This document shows, piece by piece, positions 13,083-21,136 of a stretch of 64,000 bases of DNA. The notes under the pieces were generated by a model. The model was not told the DNA's origin. It searched no databases and saw only the letters and a program-made list of their open reading frames with translations. The number at the start of each line of letters is the position of its first letter. The first letter of the stretch is position 1. A program made the translations under genes and the position numbers. The stretch lies in assembly GCF_025263685.1 (NCBI RefSeq), contig NZ_CP092109.1:3535001-3599000 (forward strand). The letters run 5' to 3'. Origin of the DNA: Geoalkalibacter halelectricus (GTDB lineage: Bacteria; Desulfobacterota; Desulfuromonadia; Desulfuromonadales; Geoalkalibacteraceae).

Positions 13083-13452
13083 GATTGCCCCTTTTCATGG
13101 AATAGGAAGGTATTGTGATTCAGGCAATGCAAAAACCAAGCCCCTATGCAACTAATTGAATAGACTATAAAAAAGATTTGGCAGAATGTTGAGTGTAAAG
13201 ATTTTCGACAGATGTTTTTGGATTTGAGATTCTGGTGACAGATACCATCCAGAGGCGAAATAGACCAAGATTAAAATTTGAAAAAAATAATTCTTGACAT
13301 TGCCGGAATTGGCTGTAAAAAAATCCTAAATAGTTGGGTTTGTGCGATTTGTTAAATTTATAATGAGTATTGGCGTGGCTTCGTAAATCGTTTTTTAATC
13401 GCCATTCCCTAAAGGCCATGGCGATCTACGTTTTTTGAAGGGAGGAATGGGT
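13083..13452. other. 370-bp AT-rich intergenic region
   Basis: This region lies between two divergent secreted-protein genes. It is clearly lower in GC than the preceding 13 kb. A possible plus-strand promoter has TTGACA at 13294-13299 and TAAAAA at 13316-13321 with a 16-base gap; this is weak. The GGGAGG at 13440-13445 is the ribosome site for the next gene. I see no conserved RNA or small gene. Confidence 0.4.
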
Positions 13453-14928
13453 ATGAAGCGTAAGTTTTTGTTAATGTGTGCTCTCGGGCTTTTCTTTTTG
13501 GCCAGTGCCGCCTGGGCAGATGATTTCTGGGTCGGTACCCTAAGTGGCGGTGGGGAATCGGTTGAGAATGCATTTAATTTCGACTGGGCGTCTTCGGGTA
13601 GTGGCGTTGCTGAAAATGTCGGTCCTGTTGCGGGACCCCTTGAGCTTGGTGATATAATAACTTTTCGTTTTCAAAGTTTTCTTACTCATGTAAATGACCC
13701 CAATGGGCAACCCTTGATTCTTGACGGTTTAGGTTCTCATTACGAATTTACGGTTGTCGCACAAATTGATGAAGTTGTTGTTGATTTGGTTGAACTAGGT
13801 TCATCGACGGTGGCTACTTTTGAAACATTGCCTGGAGGCTTGTTTTACATTTATTATGATGAAAACAATAACGCAAAAGTTTCTGAAGGATCAGGGTTTG
13901 ATGATGGTATTGTTGTTGCTTACGGTGTGATAATGGGTGGACAAGAGTCGGTTTTTAGCTTCAATTCTGATACAAGTATTGGTTTAGGGGCATCTGTAAT
14001 TTACGGGGATGTAACCTGGGTTAACTCTGAATTCTTCGATCCATCTTCAAATATTGTAGGTTGGAGGTTTGAGGGAACCCAGCATTATCCTCCATTAGAG
14101 TCAAATACATCTGCGTTTTTTATTTCTTCTCCCGGTGAAGGAAATTTCGAAGAATATGTTGTGCAAGAAACCGATTTGGTTCTCAAAGTCGATGGAAGCA
14201 GCAAATTTGTCGTCGAGGAAGTCGAGGCTGGTGCCTGCCGCGTCACCGGCGGTGGTCACAGCACCTCGGGTGAAGCTCCTGACGGCGAATGGGACGAAAC
14301 CTTTGCCGAAGTCAAGGCCACAGGCAATCCCAACTGGTACAACACCTATCAGTTCGGCGGCCAGGCCGGCGCCAATACCGCCATGCAACCCCAGCCCAAG
14401 GGGCAGTGGACACATCATCAGCAAAGAGGCCCCGACGGCAGTTTCATCTTCCATGCGGGAACCGCGAGTGCGCCTCCTGGCACGGAAATCACCATGATCG
14501 AATGCAGTGACCCCGGCAACTGTCTGCCGGCGCGTCCCGCCGAGTTCAAACAGATCGACTTCAACGGCGTGGGCACCTTCCGAAATATTCGCAATGCTCC
14601 GCCTTCTCTGGCGCATGTGGTTCCTGGCGAAACCTACCACTACTTCGAAGTGCACATTGAGGACTTGGGCGAGCCGGGCCGGTCCGGTAAGCAGCCTGAT
14701 GCCGATGATATCCTCTGTCCGCCGGAAGGATCGCCGGGCGAAATCGCGAACTGTGAATGCCCCGATTTCTATCGGATCACCATTTACCAGGGTGTCATTC
14801 CTGAGTTTGATCCGGCAACCGGCAAGGTGACGAACCTCAACACGGAAGATGTCGTCTATGATGTATATGGCTATCTGACCGGCGGTAATCTGCAGATTCA
14901 CCCGCCGACGGGATTTGATATGCAGTAA
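13453..14928 (+). CDS. Secreted protein of unknown function with two compositional halves
   Basis: The start is ATG 13453, six to seven bases after GGGAGG; in-frame starts at 13435 and 13447 are too close to that site. The 491-residue product has a signal peptide (MKRKFLLMCALGLFFLASAAWA). Residues about 25-245 are AT-rich at DNA level and beta-strand-like; residues about 255-491 switch to high GC and begin with ACRVTGGGHSTSG, a glycine-rich motif, followed by several Cys-containing loops (ECSDPGNCLPA, ILCPPEGSPG, NCECPDFY). I do not recognise the family. A terminator follows. It is probably an extracellular or periplasmic structural protein, but that rests only on the signal peptide and strand-rich pattern. 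Confidence 0.75.
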   Translation: MKRKFLLMCALGLFFLASAAWADDFWVGTLSGGGESVENAFNFDWASSGSGVAENVGPVAGPLELGDIITFRFQSFLTHVNDPNGQPLILDGLGSHYEFTVVAQIDEVVVDLVELGSSTVATFETLPGGLFYIYYDENNNAKVSEGSGFDDGIVVAYGVIMGGQESVFSFNSDTSIGLGASVIYGDVTWVNSEFFDPSSNIVGWRFEGTQHYPPLESNTSAFFISSPGEGNFEEYVVQETDLVLKVDGSSKFVVEEVEAGACRVTGGGHSTSGEAPDGEWDETFAEVKATGNPNWYNTYQFGGQAGANTAMQPQPKGQWTHHQQRGPDGSFIFHAGTASAPPGTEITMIECSDPGNCLPARPAEFKQIDFNGVGTFRNIRNAPPSLAHVVPGETYHYFEVHIEDLGEPGRSGKQPDADDILCPPEGSPGEIANCECPDFYRITIYQGVIPEFDPATGKVTNLNTEDVVYDVYGYLTGGNLQIHPPTGFDMQ

Positions 14929-14956
14929 CCTGATCGGATTGTTTTGTCGCTGATTG

Positions 14957-14992
14957 AAGCCGGGCCACCCTGCCTTAGGGGTGGTCCGGTTT
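14957..14992. terminator. Terminator between the secreted protein and trmL
   Basis: CCGGGCCACCC (14960-14970) pairs with GGGTGGTCCGG (14979-14989), loop TGCCTTAG, followed by TTTATT. It sits between convergent genes. Confidence 0.7.
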
Positions 14993-15455
14993 ATTGGAGG
15001 CGCTCCGTCTGCCGCAATGCCTCATAGAGGATGATCCCCGCCGCTGTTGACAGGTTGAGGCTGCGCACCAGGGGAGAAAAAATCGGGATGCGGATGCATT
15101 GCTCAGGGTGTTCGGCAAGCAGATCCTCGGGCAGGCCTTCGGTTTCCTTGCCGAACACCAGGAAATCTCCAGGCCGGAAGGACACTTCGTGGTAGGATTG
15201 CGTGCCTTTCTTGCTGGTCAACCAAAAACGACCCTCGGGGTGTGCCGTTTGCAGCTCACCGAATGACTCCCACCTTCGCACGTCAATGGTCGGCCAGTAA
15301 TCCAGCCCGGCGCGCTTGAGATAACGGTCATCCAGGGAAAAGCCCAGCTTGCCCACCAGGTGCAGCACCGTGCCGGTGGCGCCGCACAGACGGGCGATGT
15401 TGCCGGTATTGGGCGGGATTTCAGGTTCGATGAGGACGATGTGAAAGGGTGTCAT
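14991..15455 (-). CDS. trmL: tRNA (cytidine/uridine-34 2'-O)-methyltransferase
   Basis: This 154-residue SPOUT methyltransferase modifies the wobble base of tRNA-Leu isoacceptors using SAM. Family marks are the N-terminal IVLIEPEIPPNTGNIARLC, the central LVFGKETEGLP and the C-terminal knot segment RSLNLSTAAGIILYEALRQ. Length is normal. The gene lies just downstream, on the same strand, of the truncated hicA, whose stop falls within trmL. A tRNA-Leu gene, whose product class is its substrate, lies 540 bp away on the other strand, which may be coincidence. Confidence 0.93.
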   Translation of the reverse strand: MTPFHIVLIEPEIPPNTGNIARLCGATGTVLHLVGKLGFSLDDRYLKRAGLDYWPTIDVRRWESFGELQTAHPEGRFWLTSKKGTQSYHEVSFRPGDFLVFGKETEGLPEDLLAEHPEQCIRIPIFSPLVRSLNLSTAAGIILYEALRQTERLQ

Positions 15456-15549
15456 ATAAATTTCTAGCGGGATTTTTCGAAATCTTCCCTGTGCAGCCGT
15501 GCTTGAGCAAAACGGCTATGATCTGGCGGGAACTGTATAGCTTAGGCAT
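15421..15549 (-). pseudogene. Truncated HicA-like mRNA interferase
   Basis: The start MPKLYSSRQIIAVLLKHG matches the beginning of HicA toxins, but the normal continuation (FxxVxQKGSHxKY..., with the catalytic His) is absent. After residue 18 the sequence is unrelated and ends after 42 residues inside trmL. The ATG overlaps the hicB stop by 8 bases, as in functional hicB-hicA pairs. The catalytic histidine is missing, so the toxin is probably dead. Confidence 0.6.
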
Positions 15550-15754
15550 GAATGGCGGCTTCGCCGATAAGGACTTCGCCGATGTCGTGATAGTCCCCAC
15601 AGCCCTCATTGCCCTCAAAATAAAGTTCCACCGCCTCCTTCAGATTAGCGGCGGCCTCATCAATGGTTTCACCAAAGCTGGATACGTCGACGTTGAGACA
15701 TTGAGCCACAAAGTATCGGTCTTCCCGATAGATCACGTATTTGAACTGTCTCAT
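15542..15754 (-). CDS. HicB-family antitoxin
   Basis: A 70-residue protein beginning MRQFKYVIYREDRYFVAQC, then DVSSFGETIDEAAANLKEAVELYFE: the partial RNase H-like fold of HicB antitoxins. I chose ATG 15754, which has AAAGGA nine bases upstream; a start 24 bp further up lacks a ribosome site. It would neutralise HicA, but the adjacent hicA is truncated, so this is an orphaned antitoxin. Confidence 0.8.
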   Translation of the reverse strand: MRQFKYVIYREDRYFVAQCLNVDVSSFGETIDEAAANLKEAVELYFEGNEGCGDYHDIGEVLIGEAAIHA

Positions 15755-15996
15755 GACAAGAATCCTTTGTGGAAGCATGCTCGCTTGCTGACATTCTGAA
15801 TGGTATCATGGCATTGAGCAGGAGAAAAGGCTGGAAATTCACCGAACCCGGAACATAACCGCCCCGGGCGATAATTGCGGGATGGTCATGTCTTGGCGGC
15901 GGAGGGCCATACTTTGCAAAACCTCCAAATTGATCTTTTTGATCGATTTTTTCTGTTGCAATCACAACGGCCATTTGATATAAATCCCCTCGCTTT

Positions 15997-16083
15997 GCCG
16001 AAGTGGTGGAATTGGTAGACACGCTAGGTTCAGGGTCTAGTGGGCGTAGGCCCGTGGGAGTTCGAGTCTCCCCTTCGGCACCA
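15997..16083 (+). tRNA. tRNA-Leu (anticodon CAG)
   Basis: An 87-base class II tRNA with encoded CCA. Acceptor GCCGAAG pairs with CTTCGGC; the anticodon loop is TTCAGGG, with CAG reading CUG; the long variable arm is TGGGCGTAGGCCCG; the T loop is TTCGAGT. Confidence 0.97.
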
Positions 16084-16093
16084 TAAAAAAATA

Positions 16094-16126
16094 GGCTGCA
16101 TCCTCGACGGGTGCAGCCTTTTTTTG
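16094..16126 (+). terminator. Terminator of tRNA-Leu
   Basis: GGCTGCA (16094-16100) pairs with TGCAGCC (16112-16118), followed by seven T residues. Confidence 0.9.
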
Positions 16127-16267
16127 TGCATTGAGCCGCTGGAATCGCGCTGAATGATGAGCGATTGGTATGATTCTGGGCCGTTGCGAGGACAGGGCAG
16201 GGTGTCTGCGCTACACTTGGACCATTCGTTGTTTTTGCCCAATCCTCGAGGAGGCACTTTCACGTTC

Positions 16268-16717
16268 ATGAACGATCCCGCTGATAGTGACATCCTGCGC
16301 CAGCTCTGTTTAAGTCAGAATCTTGCCGTTCTCGCCACCGCGATGGGTGCCGATCCTTACGCCAGCCTGGTTGCCGTCGCACTGAGGCCTGATTTGCGCC
16401 AGCTTTACTTCGCCACGCCGCGCGCCACGCGCAAATGCGCCAATCTTGCCGAAAATCCTCAGGTCGCCCTGCTCATGGACAATCGGACCAATCAGGTGTC
16501 CGATTTCAGTCGGGCCGCCGCCGCCACCCTTATCGGCGCGGCCGACGAATTGACCGGGGCCGAGCGCGACAGGGGCCTGGCGCTGTATCTTGCGCGTCAT
16601 CCTCATTTGGCCGAGTTTACCGCCTCACCGAGTTGTGCCTTTTTCAGGGTGCGGATTGAGCGTATTTTTCTGGTGACGCGTTTTCAAAGCGTCATGGAAT
16701 ATCATTTTTCGCCATGA
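16268..16717 (+). CDS. Pyridoxamine-phosphate-oxidase-fold flavin protein
   Basis: A 149-residue split-barrel protein: ILRQLCLSQNLAVLATAMGADPYASLVAVAL then LRQLYFATPRATRKCANLAENPQVALLMD, the pattern of PNPOx-like FMN-binding proteins. The substrate is unknown; many such proteins are heme- or F420/FMN-linked reductases. ATG 16268 follows GAGGAGGC at 16248; a longer in-frame version from 16154 lacks this. The stop overlaps the next ATG (ATGA), so the two genes are translationally coupled. Confidence 0.75.
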   Translation: MNDPADSDILRQLCLSQNLAVLATAMGADPYASLVAVALRPDLRQLYFATPRATRKCANLAENPQVALLMDNRTNQVSDFSRAAAATLIGAADELTGAERDRGLALYLARHPHLAEFTASPSCAFFRVRIERIFLVTRFQSVMEYHFSP

Positions 16718-18912
16718 AGCGATCCGGCGACCTGATTGTCGATTTGAACGAGGTGACCTCTGCCGACCTGTCTCATGTCGGCGGCAAAGCCCTGGCCCTG
16801 GCGCTCTTGGACCGCTCGGGAGCTCGGGTTCCGCAGGGCGTTTGTCTCACGACCACAGCTTATAATCGCTATCTGGATCTGACCGGCATGCGGGAGCGTC
16901 TGCCGTTTCTGCTCGAGCGCAAAGCATTTGCCGAGATGCGCTGGGAAGAGTTGTGGGATCTGGCGCTCAAGGTGCGGCATCTTTTTGTGACCACTCCTCT
17001 GCCGGATGTTTTGGCGGAGGAACTGGCGCCATATCTTTCCAACTGCTTTGCCGATATCCCCGTGACGGTGCGCTCCTCGGCGCCCGCGGAAGATTCGGCG
17101 ACGGCGTCTTTTGCCGGTCTGCACGATTCCTTTGTGAATGTGTACGGTTTGGCGGCGATTCTCGATAAAGTGCGGTTGGTGTGGGCCTCGCTATGGTCGG
17201 ACCGGGCACTGCTATATCGGCAGGAGCTTGGGCTTGATCCTGCAACCAGTTCCATGGCGGTGCTGGTTCAGGAGCTGATCGTCGGCCGCTGCTCCGGGGT
17301 TGTCTTCAGCCGCTGTCCGGGGCGGCCGCATCTGGCCGCGCTCGAGGCCGTGTGGGGACTCAACCAGGGGTTGGTGGACGGCGATGTGGAACCCGACCGA
17401 ATTCTCTTCGATGCGTCCGGCGCGGTGGTCGAACGCTATGCTCCGCAGCGTGAGCGGGCATCTCGGCCGGTGATCGGCGGTGTCACCTTGCAGCCTCTTT
17501 CAGCGGATGAGCGCAACGCATCGCCCTTGTCCGATGCCGACGCCAAGAGAATCTTCGCACTGCAGCGGCATGCTGAGGAGCATTTCGGCGCCCCGCAGGA
17601 TATGGAATGGACCCTGCGCGGCGCTGATCTTTTCCTTTTGCAATCGCGCCCCATCACGGCAAGCGGCACCGCCGCCGAAGGCGACGAAAGGGGCTGGTAT
17701 CTCAGTTTGCATAAAAGCCTGGCGACCTTGCACCAGCTACGGCGCACCATCGAGGACGATTTGCTGCCGGCGATGGAGCTAGATGCGCAGCGTCTGGCTT
17801 CAGCGGATCTGACAAGCATGGATGATGAAGCGCTGGCTGCCGAGATTCAGGAACGCCGCCGGCTTCTCGATGCTTGGGAGGCGCGCTATCGCGATGTTTG
17901 CATTCCCATGGCCCATGGAATTCGCTTGTTTGGGCAGTGGTATAATGACCGACTTCGTCCCGAGGATCCTTTTGCCTTTTTGGAGTTGCTGACGGGCGAT
18001 CAAGATTTGCTGGCGATGCAGCGCAATGAAGCTCTGCAAACGTTGGCCGAACGGCTAAGCCAGGACCCTGGGTTGGCTGAGCAACTGCGCGAGGGTTGCG
18101 ACCTTGCACCGGACAATCCTTTTTCCCTGGCTTTGCGCCAATTCACGACCCGCTTTGGCGGACTCTCCTGGGTAATGGGGACAAAGGATAATGAGACGCG
18201 GGCGGTGACGCTTCTGCTGCTGGAAATGGCCAAAAGCTCCGCGGGCCGACACTCATCCGACCGGCAGGTCAGAGAGGCTGACTATCTTGCGGCCTTTGCT
18301 CCCGAGGAACACAGCCTGGCGCGCGATCTGCTCGAAATCGGTCGGGCCGCCTACCGTCTGCGCGACAACGACAACCTGTTCATCGGCAAGCTTTCAGAGC
18401 AGTTGCGCACGGCCTACGATGAAGCCGAAGGACGGCTGGCGAAGCGCGAAATTCCCGCGCTTGAACATCTCATCAAGCCTGAACGGATGCGTGTTGCTCG
18501 TCGCATCACGGCAAACCCTTCATCGATGAAGCAAGAGACCGCCTTTCCCGGATCGCGCCAGCAGGCACGTCAGCTTGTCGGACAACCTGCCGGACCTGGG
18601 CTGGCTCGGGGCCGTGCGCATGTCATCCGCAGTCCCGAGGATCTGCGGACGCTCAAATCCGGCGACATCCTGGTCTGCGATGCCGTGGATCCCAATATGA
18701 CCTTTGTCGTGCCGTTGGCCGGGGGAATTGTCGAGCGGCGCGGCGGCATGCTGATTCACGGCGCCATTATTGCGCGGGAGTATGGTATCGCCTGCGTGAC
18801 CGGGGTGCCCCATGCCATTGATGAGATTCGCACCGGCGACCAGGTGACGGTGGACGGCTATCTGGGGCTGGTCACGATTGATGCGAGCGGCGGTCGTGGC
18901 CTCCCTGAGTGA
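16714..18912 (+). CDS. PEP-synthase/rifampicin-phosphotransferase-like protein
   Basis: A 732-residue protein with the ATP-grasp domain of pyruvate phosphate dikinase (TVRSSAPAEDSATASFAGLHDSF near residue 115; DMEWTLRGADLFLLQSRPI near 295-315) and a C-terminal swivelling phosphohistidine domain (GGMLIHGAIIAREYGI, with the phospho-carrier His). It lacks the C-terminal PEP/pyruvate TIM barrel of true PEP synthase, so it belongs with the rifampicin-phosphotransferase/PEP-utiliser group. It would transfer the beta-phosphate of ATP through His to an unknown acceptor. It is coupled to the preceding flavin protein. Confidence 0.82.
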   Translation: MKRSGDLIVDLNEVTSADLSHVGGKALALALLDRSGARVPQGVCLTTTAYNRYLDLTGMRERLPFLLERKAFAEMRWEELWDLALKVRHLFVTTPLPDVLAEELAPYLSNCFADIPVTVRSSAPAEDSATASFAGLHDSFVNVYGLAAILDKVRLVWASLWSDRALLYRQELGLDPATSSMAVLVQELIVGRCSGVVFSRCPGRPHLAALEAVWGLNQGLVDGDVEPDRILFDASGAVVERYAPQRERASRPVIGGVTLQPLSADERNASPLSDADAKRIFALQRHAEEHFGAPQDMEWTLRGADLFLLQSRPITASGTAAEGDERGWYLSLHKSLATLHQLRRTIEDDLLPAMELDAQRLASADLTSMDDEALAAEIQERRRLLDAWEARYRDVCIPMAHGIRLFGQWYNDRLRPEDPFAFLELLTGDQDLLAMQRNEALQTLAERLSQDPGLAEQLREGCDLAPDNPFSLALRQFTTRFGGLSWVMGTKDNETRAVTLLLLEMAKSSAGRHSSDRQVREADYLAAFAPEEHSLARDLLEIGRAAYRLRDNDNLFIGKLSEQLRTAYDEAEGRLAKREIPALEHLIKPERMRVARRITANPSSMKQETAFPGSRQQARQLVGQPAGPGLARGRAHVIRSPEDLRTLKSGDILVCDAVDPNMTFVVPLAGGIVERRGGMLIHGAIIAREYGIACVTGVPHAIDEIRTGDQVTVDGYLGLVTIDASGGRGLPE

Positions 18913-18933
18913 TCACTGCAAGCCTCATGGCAA

Positions 18934-19818
18934 TCAGGGTGGTCCCTTTTTTCGTGTCGCTGGAAAATGCCTGCGACAGATGTTCGGGATTTTTTTCAGG
19001 TCGGTGCAGATAATCAGATTGTCAAGACTCCGGCTTTGCTGCATGGCATGGCCACCGGACAAAAGTTTGATTTGGGGATCAAGAAGCCGGCGCAGCCGAA
19101 TCAGATCGTTTTTTCCTTGCAGGCGCGGATAGTGAATGCTGAACGACAAAGCCACGGCGGAAAGATTTAGTTCCAGGGCCAGCTGCGGCACTTCGGAGAG
19201 CGGCAATTCCTCTCTCAACACCAAACAATTGAAGCCCTCCAGATGAAACAGGGCCGCGGCCATGAGCAGTCCGAGCTTGTGGCGCTCGCCGCTGAGCGTC
19301 AAAAAAAGCATGCGCGGGCGATGACCCGCCGGGATTTTGTCCTTGACCGCACTGTGCAGCAATGACTCCAGCTCATCTGAAACCAGGTGCTCCCGGGCGA
19401 TGCTTATGCGACCTTCGCTCCAACTGCGATCGAGCCACTGAACCAGTGGGTTGGCAACGTCAAAGATAAAATTACGCAATCCGCGCTCTTTCAGGAGTCC
19501 CTCCAGCACCCCTGCGATTTTCTCCGGCTCGCTCACTTCAACGAGATGCTGCAAAAATCTGTTCTCTGGCAGCGATCCGGCAAAGCTTTCCAGCAAGAGT
19601 CGCTCTCTTTCCGCAACGCTCAAGGCAAAAATCCTTGCCGGACGCAGCCCGAGATTCTGCAGTTTTTTGACCGTGCGCAATTCTTCGATCTGATGCGGTG
19701 CATAATTGCGGTGACCGCGCGAGTCGCGCTTGGCGGTTGGCTCACCGTAACGACGCTCCCAGATGCGCAGGGTATCGATGCCGATGCCTGTTTCTCTGCT
19801 AAGTTCCTGAATCGTCAT
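18934..19818 (-). CDS. CarH/LitR-type MerR regulator with a cobalamin-binding domain
   Basis: The 294-residue protein has an N-terminal MerR helix-turn-helix (residues 1-65, TLRIWERRYGEPTAKRDSRGHRNY) and a C-terminal B12-binding fold. It keeps the W-x9-EH light-sensing motif of CarH (Trp133, Glu143, His144) and the E-x-H-x-x-G cobalamin ligand motif (Glu178, His180, Gly183). CarH-type proteins bind adenosylcobalamin, repress as tetramers in the dark and release DNA after light. It is divergent from the lipid operon at 19923-25161, its likely target, and its start codon abuts a 17-bp palindrome. Confidence 0.88.
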   Translation of the reverse strand: MTIQELSRETGIGIDTLRIWERRYGEPTAKRDSRGHRNYAPHQIEELRTVKKLQNLGLRPARIFALSVAERERLLLESFAGSLPENRFLQHLVEVSEPEKIAGVLEGLLKERGLRNFIFDVANPLVQWLDRSWSEGRISIAREHLVSDELESLLHSAVKDKIPAGHRPRMLFLTLSGERHKLGLLMAAALFHLEGFNCLVLREELPLSEVPQLALELNLSAVALSFSIHYPRLQGKNDLIRLRRLLDPQIKLLSGGHAMQQSRSLDNLIICTDLKKIPNICRRHFPATRKKGPP

Positions 19819-19819
19819 T

Positions 19820-19836
19820 TTTTGTCCTGGACAAAA
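19820..19836. promoter_or_regulatory. Candidate CarH operator and promoter overlap
   Basis: TTTTGTCC-T-GGACAAAA is a perfect palindrome directly upstream of the regulator ATG. A second TTGTC half-site starts 21 bp away (19843), two helical turns on. A possible plus-strand promoter (TGGACA at 19828, TAATAT at 19852, 18-base gap) overlaps the palindrome, which fits repression and autoregulation. This is inferred from position and symmetry. Confidence 0.5.
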
Positions 19837-19922
19837 TCATAATTGTCTGAATAATATATATAAAATTTCTATTGAGCAAGCGTTTATTTGACATCGACAT
19901 CAGGTTTATGAGGACTCTGGCC

Positions 19923-20333
19923 ATGGCTGCTGACTTTCTCAAACTCTATTTGCTGACCATTCCGGTATTCTTTGCCGTCGATCTTCTCTGGCTGGGGGTG
20001 GTAGCGAAGAATTTTTATCAGAACAATCTGGCCCATCTGCTCAGCCCGACGGTCAATTGGCCGGCCGCCTTCCTGTTTTATTTCATCTACATTGCCGGGA
20101 TTCTGCTGTTTGCCGTAAGGCCGGCGCTGTTTGACCAGTCCCTGTTCAAGGCTCTTTTGTGGGGGGCGCTGTTCGGCTTTTTCACCTACGCGACCTATGA
20201 TCTGACCAACTTGGCCACGCTCAAGGATTGGCCCGTCAAAGTGGTGGTGGTCGATATTGCCTGGGGTACGACCCTGTGTGCGCTGGTCGCCTCGGGCAGT
20301 TACCTGATCGGGCGCTGGCTCCAGGGCGGTTGA
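19923..20333 (+). CDS. DUF2177 family membrane protein
   Basis: A 136-residue protein with four hydrophobic segments (about residues 5-25, 45-65, 70-95, 105-130) and the family motif LKLYLLTIPVFFAVDLLWLG at its N-terminus. ATG 19923 is preceded by GAGG with a nine-base gap; the TTG at 19872 is less likely. Function is unknown. It is the first gene of the operon facing the CarH-type regulator, in a combination (DUF2177, DUF1295, FAD oxidoreductase, DUF1365, CFA synthase, DUF2878) that recurs in light- or singlet-oxygen-responsive lipid loci. Confidence 0.82.
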   Translation: MAADFLKLYLLTIPVFFAVDLLWLGVVAKNFYQNNLAHLLSPTVNWPAAFLFYFIYIAGILLFAVRPALFDQSLFKALLWGALFGFFTYATYDLTNLATLKDWPVKVVVVDIAWGTTLCALVASGSYLIGRWLQGG

Positions 20334-20344
20334 AGGAGGCATAA

Positions 20345-21136
20345 ATGAACCCCTTTTTGCTGGCCGCTTTGGTGCTTTTGATCTTTATGAGCGCGGTTTT
20401 CGTGCTGGCTATGCGGCTCAAGAACAACAGCATTGTGGATATCGCCTACGGGTTGGCGTTTGTCCTGGTCGGCTGGATCACTTTTGCCGTTTACGGCGAT
20501 GCGCATCCGCGTCAGTTGCTGATTTTGGCTTTGGTTACTCTGTGGGGGCTTCGCTTGGCCGGGCACATCTTTTTGCGTAAGCAGGGAGAGCAGGGCGAGG
20601 ATTTTCGCTACCGCCAGTGGCGGCAGGAGTGGGGCAAGACCATTGTGTGGCGCAGTTTCCTGCAGATCTTCATGCTGCAGGGCGCGGTGGTCTTTGTCGT
20701 GGCTCTGCCCATTTTATTGATCATGCAGCAGCCGGGCCCAGCACTGGGGCTGCTCGATGTCTTAGGAGTGCTTATCTGGCTGATCGGTTTTGCCTTTGAA
20801 GCGATCGGTGATTGGCAACTGCTGCGCTTCAAGCGCAATTCGGCCCGGCGTGGGCACATCATTCAGCAGGGGCTCTGGCGTTATACCCGGCATCCCAATT
20901 ACTTCGGCGAGGCCACTCTGTGGTGGGGGATGCTGCTCATCGCTCTGACGGCGCCCTGGGGAGCCATCGCTATTCTCAGCCCGCTGTTGATTAACTTTTT
21001 GCTGCTGAAGGTCTCCGGGATACCCATGCTGGAAGCCAAGTACCGCAATCACCCCGAATTTGAGGCCTACAAACAGCGCACCAATGGGTTTTTCCCCTGG
21101 TTTCCCAAACCGGATCGTGGAGAGGATCATGACTGA
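20345..21136 (+). CDS. DUF1295 / steroid 5-alpha-reductase-like membrane protein
   Basis: A 263-residue integral membrane protein (about six segments) with the C-terminal signature GLWRYTRHPNYFGEATLWWGM shared by isoprenylcysteine methyltransferase and steroid-reductase folds, followed by LEAKYRNHPEFEAYKQRTNGFFPW. The family is thought to reduce or modify lipid substrates using NADPH; activity here is inferred. GGAGG lies eight bases before the ATG. Its last 8 bases overlap the next gene. Confidence 0.88.
   Translation: MNPFLLAALVLLIFMSAVFVLAMRLKNNSIVDIAYGLAFVLVGWITFAVYGDAHPRQLLILALVTLWGLRLAGHIFLRKQGEQGEDFRYRQWRQEWGKTIVWRSFLQIFMLQGAVVFVVALPILLIMQQPGPALGLLDVLGVLIWLIGFAFEAIGDWQLLRFKRNSARRGHIIQQGLWRYTRHPNYFGEATLWWGMLLIALTAPWGAIAILSPLLINFLLLKVSGIPMLEAKYRNHPEFEAYKQRTNGFFPWFPKPDRGEDHD

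Noticed and set aside
12306-13118. A 270-codon plus-strand frame opposite the PEP-CTERM gene
   Set aside because: The minus strand has a signal peptide, a PEP-CTERM tail and a ribosome site; the plus frame has none of these.
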